A stretch of 64,000 nt of DNA from Parabacteroides sp900760525 (lineage in GTDB: Bacteria; Bacteroidota; Bacteroidia; Bacteroidales; Tannerellaceae). How positions within the stretch are numbered: position 1 is the first letter of the stretch; every line of letters begins with the position of its first letter. Below, piece by piece: positions 34,939 through 43,411 of the stretch. The stretch covers positions 1,674,001 through 1,738,000 of the forward strand of contig NZ_CP187555.1 of the NCBI RefSeq assembly GCF_049860805.1, in the 5' to 3' direction. The notes beneath the pieces are model-generated. The model saw nothing but the letters and a program-made list of their open reading frames with translations, made no database searches and was not told where the DNA came from. Made by a program: the position numbers and the translations under genes.

Positions 34939-36068
34939 ATAAAAATATAATAAGTGATCTTCTTATCGACCATCTTGTCCATCAATAAGAGCATCTGCTC
35001 GAAACGGGCATCCGGATAGCAGAAAGCGATGTCGGTGAAGCGCTTCATCTGGTTGCGGCGGCAGATGGCGTCCATTACACGTTCTTCGTCCAAATTCCAG
35101 AGGTTGACATATTCCAGGCCAGGCATCCGTTTCACACAGGCTGCTTTCACTACCTCAAACTCCTCTTCCCGGCATAGAACCAGCAGGCGGCGATGTTTCG
35201 TCCGGGGTTTGCGTTTCAGCCCTAACAGGCCGGCAAAGGCCGAAAGGGATGCTTTCAGCAGAACGGCCAAACGGATCAGCAGGCTCACCAGCCAACCGGA
35301 ATGCGGATAATATTTCCGGTAGAATATCAGCATCGCGCCATAAAAGGCTTTTACATATTTGATATCGCCATGCTTCGTGCTTTCACCCTTATAATGAAGA
35401 ATGCGTTCAGGGATATAATAATTCGTATAACCTCCCTGCACAATCCGGTAAGACAGATCGATATCTTCGCCATACATAAAGAAAGATTCGTCCAGCAACC
35501 CCACTTTATCTAGCGCTTCACGGCGAAGGAACATAAAAGCGCCAGCCAGCACCTCTACCTTATGCTGCTTCTCCTTATCCAAATACGGCAGGCTGTAACG
35601 GGCAAACAAGCGGGAGGAAGGGAACAGTTTCGACAACCCGAATATCTTGCAGAAAGACACCCAGGGAGAAGGGAAACTCCGTTTACTCTCCGCAAGAAAA
35701 GCGCCGTGCCCATCCAACATCTTCACCCCGATCCCACCCGCTTCCGAGTGCTCGTCCATAAAGAAACAGAGGGAACGAATGCTCTCCTCGCCTATCACGG
35801 TATCGGGATTCAACAGGAGGACATATTCGCCGCTACTTATCCGGATCGCCTGGTTATTCGCCTTTGCAAATCCCGGATTATCCTTATTCACGATAAAAGT
35901 CACTTCCGGGAAACGCGGACGAAGGTATTCGACGGAGCCGTCGGCCGAATGGTTATCGACAACCAGCACCTCAGCCTCCATCCCGGCTATGGCAGCACGA
36001 ACGGAACAGAGACACTGTTCGAGGAAATACTTTACATTATAATTGACTATGATTATGGAGAGCTTCAT
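34899..36068 (-). CDS. family 2 glycosyltransferase
   Basis: 389 residues. GT-A fold: MKLSIIIVNYNVKYFLEQCL at the start, VVDNHSADGS, the DxD-like LLLNPDTVIG near 88-98, and the catalytic region FFMYGEDIDLSYRI near 217-230. A hydrophobic stretch near 265-290 may associate with the membrane, and a C-terminal extension of about 90 residues has no recognised domain. It resembles rhamnosyl-type transferases for surface glycans (WbbL-like). Acceptor and sugar are unknown. The last dozen residues come from the AT-rich repeat. It precedes the GNAT gene and follows recR on the same strand. Confidence 0.88.
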   Translation of the reverse strand: MKLSIIIVNYNVKYFLEQCLCSVRAAIAGMEAEVLVVDNHSADGSVEYLRPRFPEVTFIVNKDNPGFAKANNQAIRISSGEYVLLLNPDTVIGEESIRSLCFFMDEHSEAGGIGVKMLDGHGAFLAESKRSFPSPWVSFCKIFGLSKLFPSSRLFARYSLPYLDKEKQHKVEVLAGAFMFLRREALDKVGLLDESFFMYGEDIDLSYRIVQGGYTNYYIPERILHYKGESTKHGDIKYVKAFYGAMLIFYRKYYPHSGWLVSLLIRLAVLLKASLSAFAGLLGLKRKPRTKHRRLLVLCREEEFEVVKAACVKRMPGLEYVNLWNLDEERVMDAICRRNQMKRFTDIAFCYPDARFEQMLLLMDKMVDKKITYYIFINGELKIENGKMH

Positions 36069-36098
36069 GGGAATTGAAAGTTGAATGTTGAAAATTAA
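36069..36098. repeat. short AT-rich repeat run
   Basis: GAATTGAAAGTTGAATGTTG followed by AAAATTAAG in the spacer between recR and the glycosyltransferase; another member of the GAAAATT-type family. Confidence 0.45.
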
Positions 36099-36099
36099 G

Positions 36100-36723
36100 T
36101 TAGATTTTGATAGAGTCGTTGAAGCTGGTGCGGTTCACGATGGAACGCCCCAACGTTATTTCATCGGCATATTCGATTTCGTCGCCAATGGAGACGCCAC
36201 GGGCGATGACCGAGATTTTCACATCATAAGAAGAGAGTTTGCGGTAGATGAAAAAGTTTGTCGTGTCGCCTTCCATCGTCGTACTGAGCGCCAGGACGAC
36301 TTCCTTCACTTCTCCGCCGGCAACCCGCTGCACCAGGCTGTCGATCTGCAAATCACCGGGGCCGATCCCGTCCATCGGCGAGATAATACCGCCCAAGACA
36401 TGGTAAACCCCGCGGAACTGCCCCGTGTTTTCGATCGCCATCACTTCCTTGACATTCTCGACCACGCAGACCATGGAATGGTCCCGCTGCCGGTCGCCAC
36501 AAATGGAACACATATCATCGTCGCATATATTATGGCAGACCTTACAATATTTAATATCCCGACGGAGCGCCAACAGTGCGGACGCGAATCCTTCCGTATA
36601 ACCGACATCCCGGCGGAGCATATAAAGTGCCAGCCTGAGCGCCGTCTTCCGCCCCACTCCGGGCAACGACGACAATTCATTCACTGCATTTTCCAATAAG
36701 ACTGATGGATATTTTTGATTCAT
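36100..36723 (-). CDS. recR: recombination protein RecR
   Basis: 207 residues from ATG 36723 (MNQKYPSVLLENAVNELSSL). HhH motif LPGVGRKTALRLALYML, C4 zinc finger Cys60/63/72/75 (YCKVCHNICDDDMCSICGD), Toprim core VCVVENVKEVMAIENTG, and the C-terminal Walker-B-like segment with GVSIGDEIEYADEITLGRS. With RecF and RecO it loads RecA at single-strand gaps. A longer open frame (start 36783) is rejected because it has no family support and runs through a -7 box (TATCTTTG on the minus strand near 36758-36751). Confidence 0.94.
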   Translation of the reverse strand: MNQKYPSVLLENAVNELSSLPGVGRKTALRLALYMLRRDVGYTEGFASALLALRRDIKYCKVCHNICDDDMCSICGDRQRDHSMVCVVENVKEVMAIENTGQFRGVYHVLGGIISPMDGIGPGDLQIDSLVQRVAGGEVKEVVLALSTTMEGDTTNFFIYRKLSSYDVKISVIARGVSIGDEIEYADEITLGRSIVNRTSFNDSIKI

Positions 36724-36884
36724 TCGTTTGTTTATCTTCTTCCTGCGGACAAAGATACGGAAAATCTCCCGCTTGCAAAACATTCCCTAAGCCTGTACAA
36801 AAAACATTCTCATACCTCACACAAAACCTGTTTCTTGCGTAAGCATCCGCCCCAGTACATCCTCCTCTAATTATATGTGCTCTT

Positions 36885-36892
36885 TATCTTTG
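36885..36892 (+). promoter_or_regulatory. -7 element of the IS66 genes
   Basis: TATCTTTG 29 bp before the first IS gene, 46 bp inside the left end. It would place the transcription start just ahead of the ATG at 36921. Confidence 0.45.
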
Positions 36893-36920
36893 TTCCGAAA
36901 AAACAAAAAAAAGGACTCAG

Positions 36921-37454
36921 ATGAAAAATCGTGAAAAAGAAATCTTTGAAAACGCCCAATTGTTATCAATGTTGTCAGAACCGGGTGAACTGAATGAAAT
37001 AACCTTCGAGTACCTGCGTTACCAATCGGGCGGTGCGGTCCGCTTCAGGATTCACCATTACCGCTTTTCTCCGGAGAGCTTGGGCATTTATAACGTATCC
37101 GATCTTGTCAAAAGTAAAGAAGACCGGCATTATGGCCTTCCCTCAACGGACCGTGTCTATTTGTTTCCCCTGAAGAATTTCCATGCCGGCATCCCGTGCC
37201 TTAGCGGCATCGTGAACAGCCGTTTGGGACATTATCCGAAAGAGGGGGAAATCTATGTCTTCATCAACGGCGGACACAAGCAGCTTAAAGTATATTACCT
37301 GTCCCCTAACCAGGAACGGGTTTACCTTTACCATCTTTCGGAAGGGACTTATGACCTTCCCCGGCAATTTGAAAAACAATCTTACGAACAGGTAAACCGT
37401 ACCTCTCTCGTCCGGTTGCTCGATTGTCCGAAAAAAAGGCGTAAAAGCAAGTAA
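36921..37454 (+). CDS. IS66 accessory protein, TnpB-like
   Basis: 177 residues. The C-terminal half (EGEIYVFINGGHKQLKVYYL followed by YLYHLSEGTYDLPRQF) aligns by eye with the core of TnpB of IS66 (VFVFF, KLL, GTFEIP pattern). The N-terminal about 95 residues (LNEITFEYLRYQSGGAVRFR) are not usual TnpB sequence, so the protein is longer than the common 115-120 residues and may include a TnpA-like part, as no separate tnpA is present. TnpB is needed for IS66 transposition but its activity is unknown. Lies 61 bp ahead of the transposase gene. Confidence 0.75.
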   Translation: MKNREKEIFENAQLLSMLSEPGELNEITFEYLRYQSGGAVRFRIHHYRFSPESLGIYNVSDLVKSKEDRHYGLPSTDRVYLFPLKNFHAGIPCLSGIVNSRLGHYPKEGEIYVFINGGHKQLKVYYLSPNQERVYLYHLSEGTYDLPRQFEKQSYEQVNRTSLVRLLDCPKKRRKSK

Positions 37455-37515
37455 TATATTTATAAATCAGTGCCATAATATCAAATATTATTCGTATCTT
37501 TATTACGTGAAAGAG

Positions 37516-39096
37516 ATGAAAACAAAGACGGCAAATAAAGTCCCCGAAGTCAAGGTCCCGCTGGCCGATTACCAGGCGCTGCTTGCCCGACGCAAGGCGT
37601 TAGAGGAGGAGCGGATGCAATGGCTACTCGAACGTCAGCGCTTATTGGACCTGAACCAACAGTATGTGTGGGAGATTTACGACCTCAAACGCCGCCTTTG
37701 GAGTCCCAAAAGCGAAAAAAGACTTCCCCGGGATCCCTCCCAGTTGAATATCTGCTGGGAAACGCCGGTAGACTCGGCTCCGGTGGAAACCGTGCGTGAA
37801 GAAGCACGTGGGGAAGTAGAAAAGGAAGAGAAAAACTACTTGCATGATCGCGACGGGTTCAAAAAGAAGAAACATAAAGGAAATATCCGTAAGCCTTTCC
37901 CCCTGGATATTCCTCGGCGGCAGGAGATTCTGGACCCGGCAGGGGACTTGTCGTCTTGTCGCCATATAGGACAGGAAATCACGGAAAAACTGGAGATAGA
38001 AAAGAATGTGTATGTCCGTCAAATCATCCGCAACAAATACAAAACCCCGGATGGACGTATCCTGATAGCGCCCCTGCCGGTCCAAGCCATAGCCCACGCC
38101 AAGGCAGGCGCCAGCGTGTTATCCCATATCGCAGTGGGCAAATATGGCGACCACCTGCCTCTGTACCGTCAAATAGATATCTTCTCGCGTATCGGCCTTC
38201 ACCTGCCGGCCTCGACGGTAAGCGACTGGTGCCTGTCCACAGCCCAGGAACTGGAACCAATCTACAACGAATTACGTGAAAAAGTCCGTTCCTCACGCTA
38301 TGTCATAGCCGACGAAACTCCTTACAAAGTCCAGGGAAGTGACCGTAAGGGGAGCTTACACCAGGGCTACATGTGGAATTTCTACTGCCCGGAGGTGAAG
38401 AGCCCTTTTTTCGAGTATCATAAGGGAAGGGGGGCAAGTTGCATCGGGCTGTTGCTGGAGGGTGGGAAAGCAGTCCAAAGCGACGGTTATCAGGTATACG
38501 ACATCTTTGACGACCTGCCCGGTTACCTGCATCTGTGCTGCTGGGCACATGCCCGCCGGAAGTTCAAAGAAGCCGAGAACAGCGATCCTCCCCGGGCGGG
38601 GGAAATACTTTCCCTGATCGGAAAACTTTACAAAACCGAATCCGAAATCAGGGAAAAAGAGCTTGAAGGAAATGCGAAAACGGCTTACCGCCAGGCGGAG
38701 GCTTATCCGGTATTGCAGGAAATAGAGGCATGGATCAAGAGTAACATAGGGCAGGTGAAAAGTGGCAGTCCGATGGACAAAGCCATGCAATACACTTATG
38801 CCCGTATGGAGCAATTATCGCTATACGTGACTAATGCCGACTTCCATATCGACTCCAACGCAGTGGAAAGAAGCATCCGTCCCCTAACCCTGAACCGTAA
38901 GAATACCCTTTTTTCAGGTTCCCACGAAGCCGCCCATGCCGCCGCCATTTTTTTCACACTGATCGGTTGCTGCAAAGAGAACAATGTCAATCCCGAAAAA
39001 TGGATGCAGGACGCGCTCATCAGGGTGAAAGACGAACGCCTGGCAGTGGCTAACGACTACTCGAGCCTGCTGCCTTTCAACTGGAAAGAAGCGTAA
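37516..39096 (+). CDS. IS66-family transposase (TnpC)
   Basis: 526 residues from ATG 37516; a GTG at 37507 is possible. N-terminal coiled coil (about 15-60, LEEERMQWLLERQRLLDLNQ) and a basic linker (KKKKHKG) precede a region where IS66 has a zinc-finger. The DDE domain shows Asp in VIADETPYKV, Asp in VQSDGYQVYD with HLCCWAHARRKF after it, and Glu in DSNAVERSIRPLTLNRKN. The C-terminal IS66_C-like tail includes FTLIGCCKENNVNPEKW. All three acidic residues are present, so the enzyme should be functional. The zinc-finger cysteines are reduced here compared with other IS66 transposases. Confidence 0.93.
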   Translation: MKTKTANKVPEVKVPLADYQALLARRKALEEERMQWLLERQRLLDLNQQYVWEIYDLKRRLWSPKSEKRLPRDPSQLNICWETPVDSAPVETVREEARGEVEKEEKNYLHDRDGFKKKKHKGNIRKPFPLDIPRRQEILDPAGDLSSCRHIGQEITEKLEIEKNVYVRQIIRNKYKTPDGRILIAPLPVQAIAHAKAGASVLSHIAVGKYGDHLPLYRQIDIFSRIGLHLPASTVSDWCLSTAQELEPIYNELREKVRSSRYVIADETPYKVQGSDRKGSLHQGYMWNFYCPEVKSPFFEYHKGRGASCIGLLLEGGKAVQSDGYQVYDIFDDLPGYLHLCCWAHARRKFKEAENSDPPRAGEILSLIGKLYKTESEIREKELEGNAKTAYRQAEAYPVLQEIEAWIKSNIGQVKSGSPMDKAMQYTYARMEQLSLYVTNADFHIDSNAVERSIRPLTLNRKNTLFSGSHEAAHAAAIFFTLIGCCKENNVNPEKWMQDALIRVKDERLAVANDYSSLLPFNWKEA

Positions 39097-39318
39097 TCCC
39101 TCCCATGACCAGGCCAAGGCCCTGCTTCTTATGCTCTCAAACATGTAAAACGGCAAGTAATAATCGTCTAAAATATAGGATGGCTGGTTATAAATGCGTT
39201 CCTTTGCAACGTTGTCCGATGGGAACATCAAGGGGTGACTGGTGGCGGTTTATATGTAAAGACGAATTCTTTCACGTTTTGGGCACAAATAAACACGTAC
39301 ACGTTTGAAACTTTAATT

Positions 39319-39696
39319 ATGAAAATTGGTAGGATGGGTTGTCGCTTGGTTCAGGCGGCAACCCTTGCTGCTTTTATACATATAGTCTTTACAAGCGAAG
39401 TTATAGCCCAGGATCCTACTGATTTGGATAAGGATGATGTACCGGGGCGGATGCTTACTTTCTTGCCTTACTATTCTATAATCAGTGCCAGTGATTATAA
39501 AATCAGTGCTTGCGATTATATAATCACTGATGCTGATTACATAATCACTGGCACCGATTACAGAATATATCCAGAGAAAACTAAAAACCTTCAAGCATCC
39601 GAACAATTTTCCAATAGGGCATTCCGGTTTTATCTGAATATGCAACTGAGGCATACAGCCCAAGGCACACTTGTTTCTTACCAAGAAATAATGTAG
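39319..39696 (+). other. outward reading frame with signal-peptide-like start crossing the IS right end
   Basis: 125 codons from ATG 39319, inside the IS, to a stop at 39694-39696 in host DNA. The first about 30 residues (MKIGRMGCRLVQAATLAAFI then HIVFTSEVIAQ) look like a secretion signal ending at an A-Q-D site. The IS terminal repeat encodes DVPGRMLT, and beyond the insertion the frame reads the four 7-residue repeats at 39479-39562. No homologue was recognised. It may be a real passenger ORF, a chance fusion, or non-coding. Confidence 0.3.
39479..39562. repeat. four tandem 21-bp repeats with near-palindromic symmetry
   Basis: Units at 39479-39499, 39500-39520, 39521-39541 and 39542-39562; the first is TAATCAGTGCCAGTGATTAT plus A. 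Units 1 and 4 are nearly reverse complements, as are 2 and 3, so the whole block can form a cruciform. Both strands read in frame as a 7-residue I-[ST]-x-x-D-Y-x repeat. Confidence 0.8.
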
Positions 39697-39701
39697 CTTT
39701 G
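39671..39701 (+). promoter_or_regulatory. promoter of the OPT transporter gene, with palindrome in the spacer
   Basis: TTG (39671-39673), a 20-nt spacer, TAGCTTTG (39694-39701). The spacer contains TTTCTTACCAAGAAA (39674-39688), a 6-bp inverted repeat around ACC that could be an operator. Confidence 0.6.
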
Positions 39702-39743
39702 CATTGTATATATCCGATAATTCTAACTAAATAAACAAATACC

Positions 39744-41738
39744 GTGAAGAAGGAAGATGAAGAAAAGGTGAGCGGGCTACCGGAAAACGCCTACAGAGAA
39801 CTAAAAAAAGGTGAGGTATATAAACCCATCCTGTCGCCCGACAAACAGTATCGGGAAGTAACCCCCTGGTCCGTACTTTGGGGATTGGTCATGGCCGTCC
39901 TGTTCAGTGCGGCGGCAGCTTTCCTCGGGCTGAAAGTCGGACAGGTATTCGAGGCCGCCATCCCGATCGCGATCATTGCGGTAGGTCTGTCCAACGGATT
40001 CAAGCGTAAGAACGCGTTAGGCGAGAATGTCATTATCCAATCCATCGGGGCAAACAGCGGCGTGATCGTGGCAGGCGCAATCTTTACTCTTCCCGCCCTC
40101 TACATTTTGCAGGACAAGTATCCGGAGATCACGATCAACTTCTTCGAAGTATTTATGAGTTCGCTTTTAGGCGGTATCCTCGGCATCCTGTTGCTGATCC
40201 CGTTCCGGAAATACTTCGTATCGAACATGCATGGTAAATATCCGTTCCCGGAAGCGACCGCAACCACGCAGGTCTTAGTGTCCGGCGAAAAGGGAGGCAA
40301 CCAGGCGAAACCGCTTATCTATGCGGGGCTGGTCGGAGGTTTATACGACTTTATCATTGCAACTTTCGGCTGGTGGAGCGAGACAGTCAGCACGCGCATC
40401 GTCGGTGTCGGCGAAATGCTGGCGGATAAGGCGAAAGTCGTGTTCAAGGTAAATACCGGTGCTGCCGTATTAGGGCTGGGATATATCATCGGATTGAAAT
40501 ATTCGGCCATCATCTGTGCCGGATCATTCTTAGTGTGGTTGGTAATCATTCCGTTGATGTCTGCCGTTTTCGGCGCCGATGTCCTGACGTTCGGCAATGA
40601 CGCCATCACGGCAACAGTAGGAAGCATGAGCGCGGAACAGATCTTTACGACCTACGCCCGCCATATCGGTATCGGAGGTATTGCGACCGCCGGTGTGATC
40701 GGGATCATCAATTCATGGGGGATCATCAAGGGAGCCGTAGGGCTGGCAGCCAAAGAGCTGAAAGGGAAAACAGACGCCGGACAGGCGAAAGAGTTACGCA
40801 CTCAGAAAGACATTTCAATGAAGGTGATTGCCATCGGTATCTTCGTCACGCTGATCGTGACCTACCTGTTTTTCCATTTCGGCGTGTTAGACAATTGGTA
40901 TTATGCGCTGATCGGGTTATTGCTCGTCGGTATCATTGCGTTCCTGTTCACAACCGTTGCAGCCAATGCGATTGCCATCGTCGGGACCAATCCCGTATCC
41001 GGCATGACGCTGATGACCTTGATCCTGGCATCCATCATCCTGGTAGCCGTCGGACTGAAAGGAACGGCCGGCATGGTGTCGGCACTGATTATCGGAGGCG
41101 TGGTTTGTACGGCGCTTTCAATGGCAGGCGGTTTCATCACCGACTTGAAAATCGGATACTGGATAGGTAGTACACCTATCAAGCAAGAAGGATGGAAATT
41201 CCTCGGCACACTGGTTTCGGCTGCTACCGTAGGCGGCGTGATCTTGATCTTGCATCAGACATTCGGTTTCACAAGCGGGCACCTCGCCGCTCCGCAAGCC
41301 AATGCAATGGCGGCGGTTATCGAGCCGTTGATGAATGGTTCGAGCGCTCCCTGGGCATTGTATGCCATCGGGGCGGCACTGGCTATCATCCTGAACTTCT
41401 GCAAAATTCCGGCGCTGGCGTTTGCGCTGGGTATGTTTATCCCGCTGGAGCTGAACACACCGTTGCTCATCGGTGGCGCTATCAGTTGGTATGTTGGCAG
41501 CCGCAGTACAGATCAGGCGTTGAATAGTGCACGTCTGGAGAGAGGGACTTTGTTGGCATCCGGTTTCATTGCGGGCGGAGCCTTGATGGGAGTTGTCAGT
41601 GCGGCCATGCGTTTTGCCGGCATCAACTTGCTTAATACGGAATGGATGGAAAGCAATGCAGCCGGAGGGCTGGCCGTTATGATGTATGTCATTTTGATTA
41701 CATATTTAGCAATCAGTTCATTGAAAACAAAGAAATAA
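39744..41738 (+). CDS. oligopeptide transporter, OPT family
   Basis: 664 residues with about 15 hydrophobic spans. Family motifs include SVLWGLVMAVLFSAAAAFLG and LKVGQVFEAAIPIAI near the N-terminus, GANSGVIVAGAIFTLPALYI, and NMHGKYPFPEATATTQVLVS (about 155-175), the conserved P-F-P-x-A-x-A block. OPT carriers import small peptides or metal chelates by proton symport; the substrate here is unknown. The start is GTG 39744, since no in-frame ATG is near. A good promoter lies 43 bp upstream. The SpoIID gene follows after 8 bp and is probably co-transcribed. Confidence 0.9.
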   Translation: MKKEDEEKVSGLPENAYRELKKGEVYKPILSPDKQYREVTPWSVLWGLVMAVLFSAAAAFLGLKVGQVFEAAIPIAIIAVGLSNGFKRKNALGENVIIQSIGANSGVIVAGAIFTLPALYILQDKYPEITINFFEVFMSSLLGGILGILLLIPFRKYFVSNMHGKYPFPEATATTQVLVSGEKGGNQAKPLIYAGLVGGLYDFIIATFGWWSETVSTRIVGVGEMLADKAKVVFKVNTGAAVLGLGYIIGLKYSAIICAGSFLVWLVIIPLMSAVFGADVLTFGNDAITATVGSMSAEQIFTTYARHIGIGGIATAGVIGIINSWGIIKGAVGLAAKELKGKTDAGQAKELRTQKDISMKVIAIGIFVTLIVTYLFFHFGVLDNWYYALIGLLLVGIIAFLFTTVAANAIAIVGTNPVSGMTLMTLILASIILVAVGLKGTAGMVSALIIGGVVCTALSMAGGFITDLKIGYWIGSTPIKQEGWKFLGTLVSAATVGGVILILHQTFGFTSGHLAAPQANAMAAVIEPLMNGSSAPWALYAIGAALAIILNFCKIPALAFALGMFIPLELNTPLLIGGAISWYVGSRSTDQALNSARLERGTLLASGFIAGGALMGVVSAAMRFAGINLLNTEWMESNAAGGLAVMMYVILITYLAISSLKTKK

Positions 41739-41746
41739 TAAGCCAA

Positions 41747-43060
41747 ATGGAAGCACCTGTAGTGAATGTCGGCATTATGACGGAAAAGGCCGTTTCGTTT
41801 GTATTTCATGGAGAATATGTACATACGGAAACCGGAAAGTTCCTGACGGGGGAACAGCGCGCATTATTTGTAAACGGTAATATCGTTTTCAACGGGAAGT
41901 TGTTTAAAGAGATATTCTTTGAACCCGCCTCTCCCGCCTCATCCTTCGAATTGAAGGCAGTCACCATAGGCCATAACTTCCACTGGCAACGGCAGGAAGA
42001 CCAATGCTTCAAAGGAGCTTTCAACCTGGTGGCCGGTGAAGACGGGATTGTCGTCATCAACCAGGTGGATGTGGAAGAATACCTGACCAGCGTCATCTCT
42101 TCGGAAATGAGCGCACAGGCCTCGAAGGAGTTGCTAAAGGCACATGCCGTCATCTCCCGTAGCTGGCTGCTCGCACAGATCGAAAAGAACTTCCGCCTGG
42201 CAGGAGAAGAAGAGAAGCGACAAAGCTATTACCGGGACAACGAACAGCTGATCCGCTGGTACGATCGCGAAGACCATGATATCTTCGATGTCTGTGCCGA
42301 CGATCATTGCCAGCGTTACCAGGGAATTACCCGCGCCTCCACTCCGATTATCCAAAAGGTGATCCACGAGACAAGAGGCGAAATACTGACGGATGGTGAA
42401 AACATCTGCGATGCCCGCTTCTCCAAATGCTGCGGAGGTGTAACGGAACAGTTCGAGCATTGCTGGGAACCAGTCCCCCATTCCTATCTGACAGCATTGC
42501 GGGACAGCCGGGAGGCAATCTTTCCGGACCTCACCCGGGAAGAAGAGGCGCAGAAATGGATTCGCTCCGCTCCCGAAGCTTTTTGCAACACTTCCGATAA
42601 GGAGATTCTCAGCCAGGTTCTAAACAATTACGACCAGGAGACTACCGACTTTTACCGTTGGAAAGTATCCTATAAGCAGGAAGAATTAGCCGAACTGATC
42701 CATCGCAAAAGCGGCATAGATTTCGGCCGGATACTGGATCTGATTCCGGTCAGCCGCGGCACTTCCGGCCGTATCGAAATGCTGAAGATCGTCGGGACGC
42801 ACCGGACCTTTACCATCGGCAAGGAGTTGGAGATACGCCGGACCCTGTCCGAAACACATCTGTACAGTTCGGCCTTTGTCGTGGATAAGGAAGATGTGCA
42901 ATTCGATATTCCGGGGCGGTTCGTCCTGACCGGTGCAGGTTGGGGACATGGCGTAGGGCTCTGCCAGATCGGAGCCGCCATGATGGCAGGCGAGGGATAC
43001 GATTATCGGCAGATTCTCTCCCACTATTTCCCCGGAGCTTTTGTTGAGAAACGATATTGA
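41747..43060 (+). CDS. SpoIID/LytB domain protein
   Basis: 437 residues from ATG 41747 (MEAPVVNVGIMTEKAVSFVF). The SpoIID domain is recognised by VDVEEYLTSVISSEMSAQAS with KELLKAHAVISRSWLLAQ (about 105-145), SKCCGGVTEQFEHCW, and the C-terminal GAGWGHGVGLCQIGAAMMA. SpoIID is a lytic transglycosylase acting on glycan strands without stem peptides, in spore formers; in Bacteroidetes the role is unsettled but probably concerns peptidoglycan. No signal peptide is apparent, which is odd for such an enzyme. It lies 8 bp after the OPT gene, so a peptide-recycling link is conceivable. Confidence 0.85.
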   Translation: MEAPVVNVGIMTEKAVSFVFHGEYVHTETGKFLTGEQRALFVNGNIVFNGKLFKEIFFEPASPASSFELKAVTIGHNFHWQRQEDQCFKGAFNLVAGEDGIVVINQVDVEEYLTSVISSEMSAQASKELLKAHAVISRSWLLAQIEKNFRLAGEEEKRQSYYRDNEQLIRWYDREDHDIFDVCADDHCQRYQGITRASTPIIQKVIHETRGEILTDGENICDARFSKCCGGVTEQFEHCWEPVPHSYLTALRDSREAIFPDLTREEEAQKWIRSAPEAFCNTSDKEILSQVLNNYDQETTDFYRWKVSYKQEELAELIHRKSGIDFGRILDLIPVSRGTSGRIEMLKIVGTHRTFTIGKELEIRRTLSETHLYSSAFVVDKEDVQFDIPGRFVLTGAGWGHGVGLCQIGAAMMAGEGYDYRQILSHYFPGAFVEKRY

Positions 43061-43062
43061 GG

Positions 43063-43106
43063 GATTTATGATTTATCATCGACACATAAATCATAAATCA
43101 TAAATC
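43063..43106. repeat. AT-rich heptad inverted repeat
   Basis: GATTTATGATTTAT, a short loop, then ATAAATCATAAATCATAAAT. It directly follows the SpoIID stop and precedes the terminator stem; related to 21943-21990. Confidence 0.65.
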
Positions 43107-43107
43107 A

Positions 43108-43144
43108 AAAAGGCTGCGTATCCGAAGATCGCAGCCTTTTCTTT
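43108..43144 (+). terminator. terminator of the OPT-SpoIID unit
   Basis: AAAAGGCTGCG (43108-43118) pairs with CGCAGCCTTTT (43130-43140), followed by CTTT. Confidence 0.88.
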
Positions 43145-43324
43145 ATTGTGTTTACCTATTTGTCTCCGGTCTTGTAAACCGGTTGCTTTGACTCTCCCGA
43201 GCTCCAGCTGATACAAAGGAACAAGAAATTAATAACATAAGCAAAACAAAATAGACAAAAAGCTTAAATTTTCCTGTGAAAAGGAAAAATTCATCGATGA
43301 ATAGGTTTATGATTCGAAGGTTCC

Positions 43325-43411
43325 CTATTTATGTTCTGCTTTATCGAACTCTCTTTCCATTACCGGTTCGAGCCGTTCTTTGGAGGTATTTACCGAAGTA
43401 ACTGTATCATT
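43325..43411 (-). other. possible C-terminal remnant of another gene
   Basis: In a frame different from the monooxygenase gene, the minus strand reads NDTVTSVNTSKERLEPVMER then EFDKAEHK and a stop. The composition looks coding, but there is no start codon and no upstream continuation. It may be a gene tail left by deletion, or chance. The remaining 43145-43324 shows nothing. Confidence 0.25.

Larger units (their letters stand above)
36839..39458 (+). mobile_element. IS66-family insertion sequence, complete
   Basis: 2620 bp bounded by terminal inverted repeats of about 25 bp: left end GTAAGCATCCGCCCCAGTAC, right end reading as reverse complement GTAAGCATCCGCCCCGGTAC, both then ATC. The flanks are an exact 8-bp target duplication, TTTCTTGC at 36831-36838 and 39459-39466. 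The GTAAGC start and 8-bp duplication are typical of IS66. It carries a TnpB-like gene and a TnpC transposase, plus about 345 bp of 3' sequence. Insertion is in the recR/OPT-transporter spacer and breaks no recognised gene. Complete ends and intact genes suggest a recent, possibly active copy. Confidence 0.95.

Noticed and set aside
39105..39308. 67-codon ORF after the IS66 transposase
   Set aside because: Cys- and Arg-rich random-looking composition with no homology; probably the non-coding 3' part of the IS.
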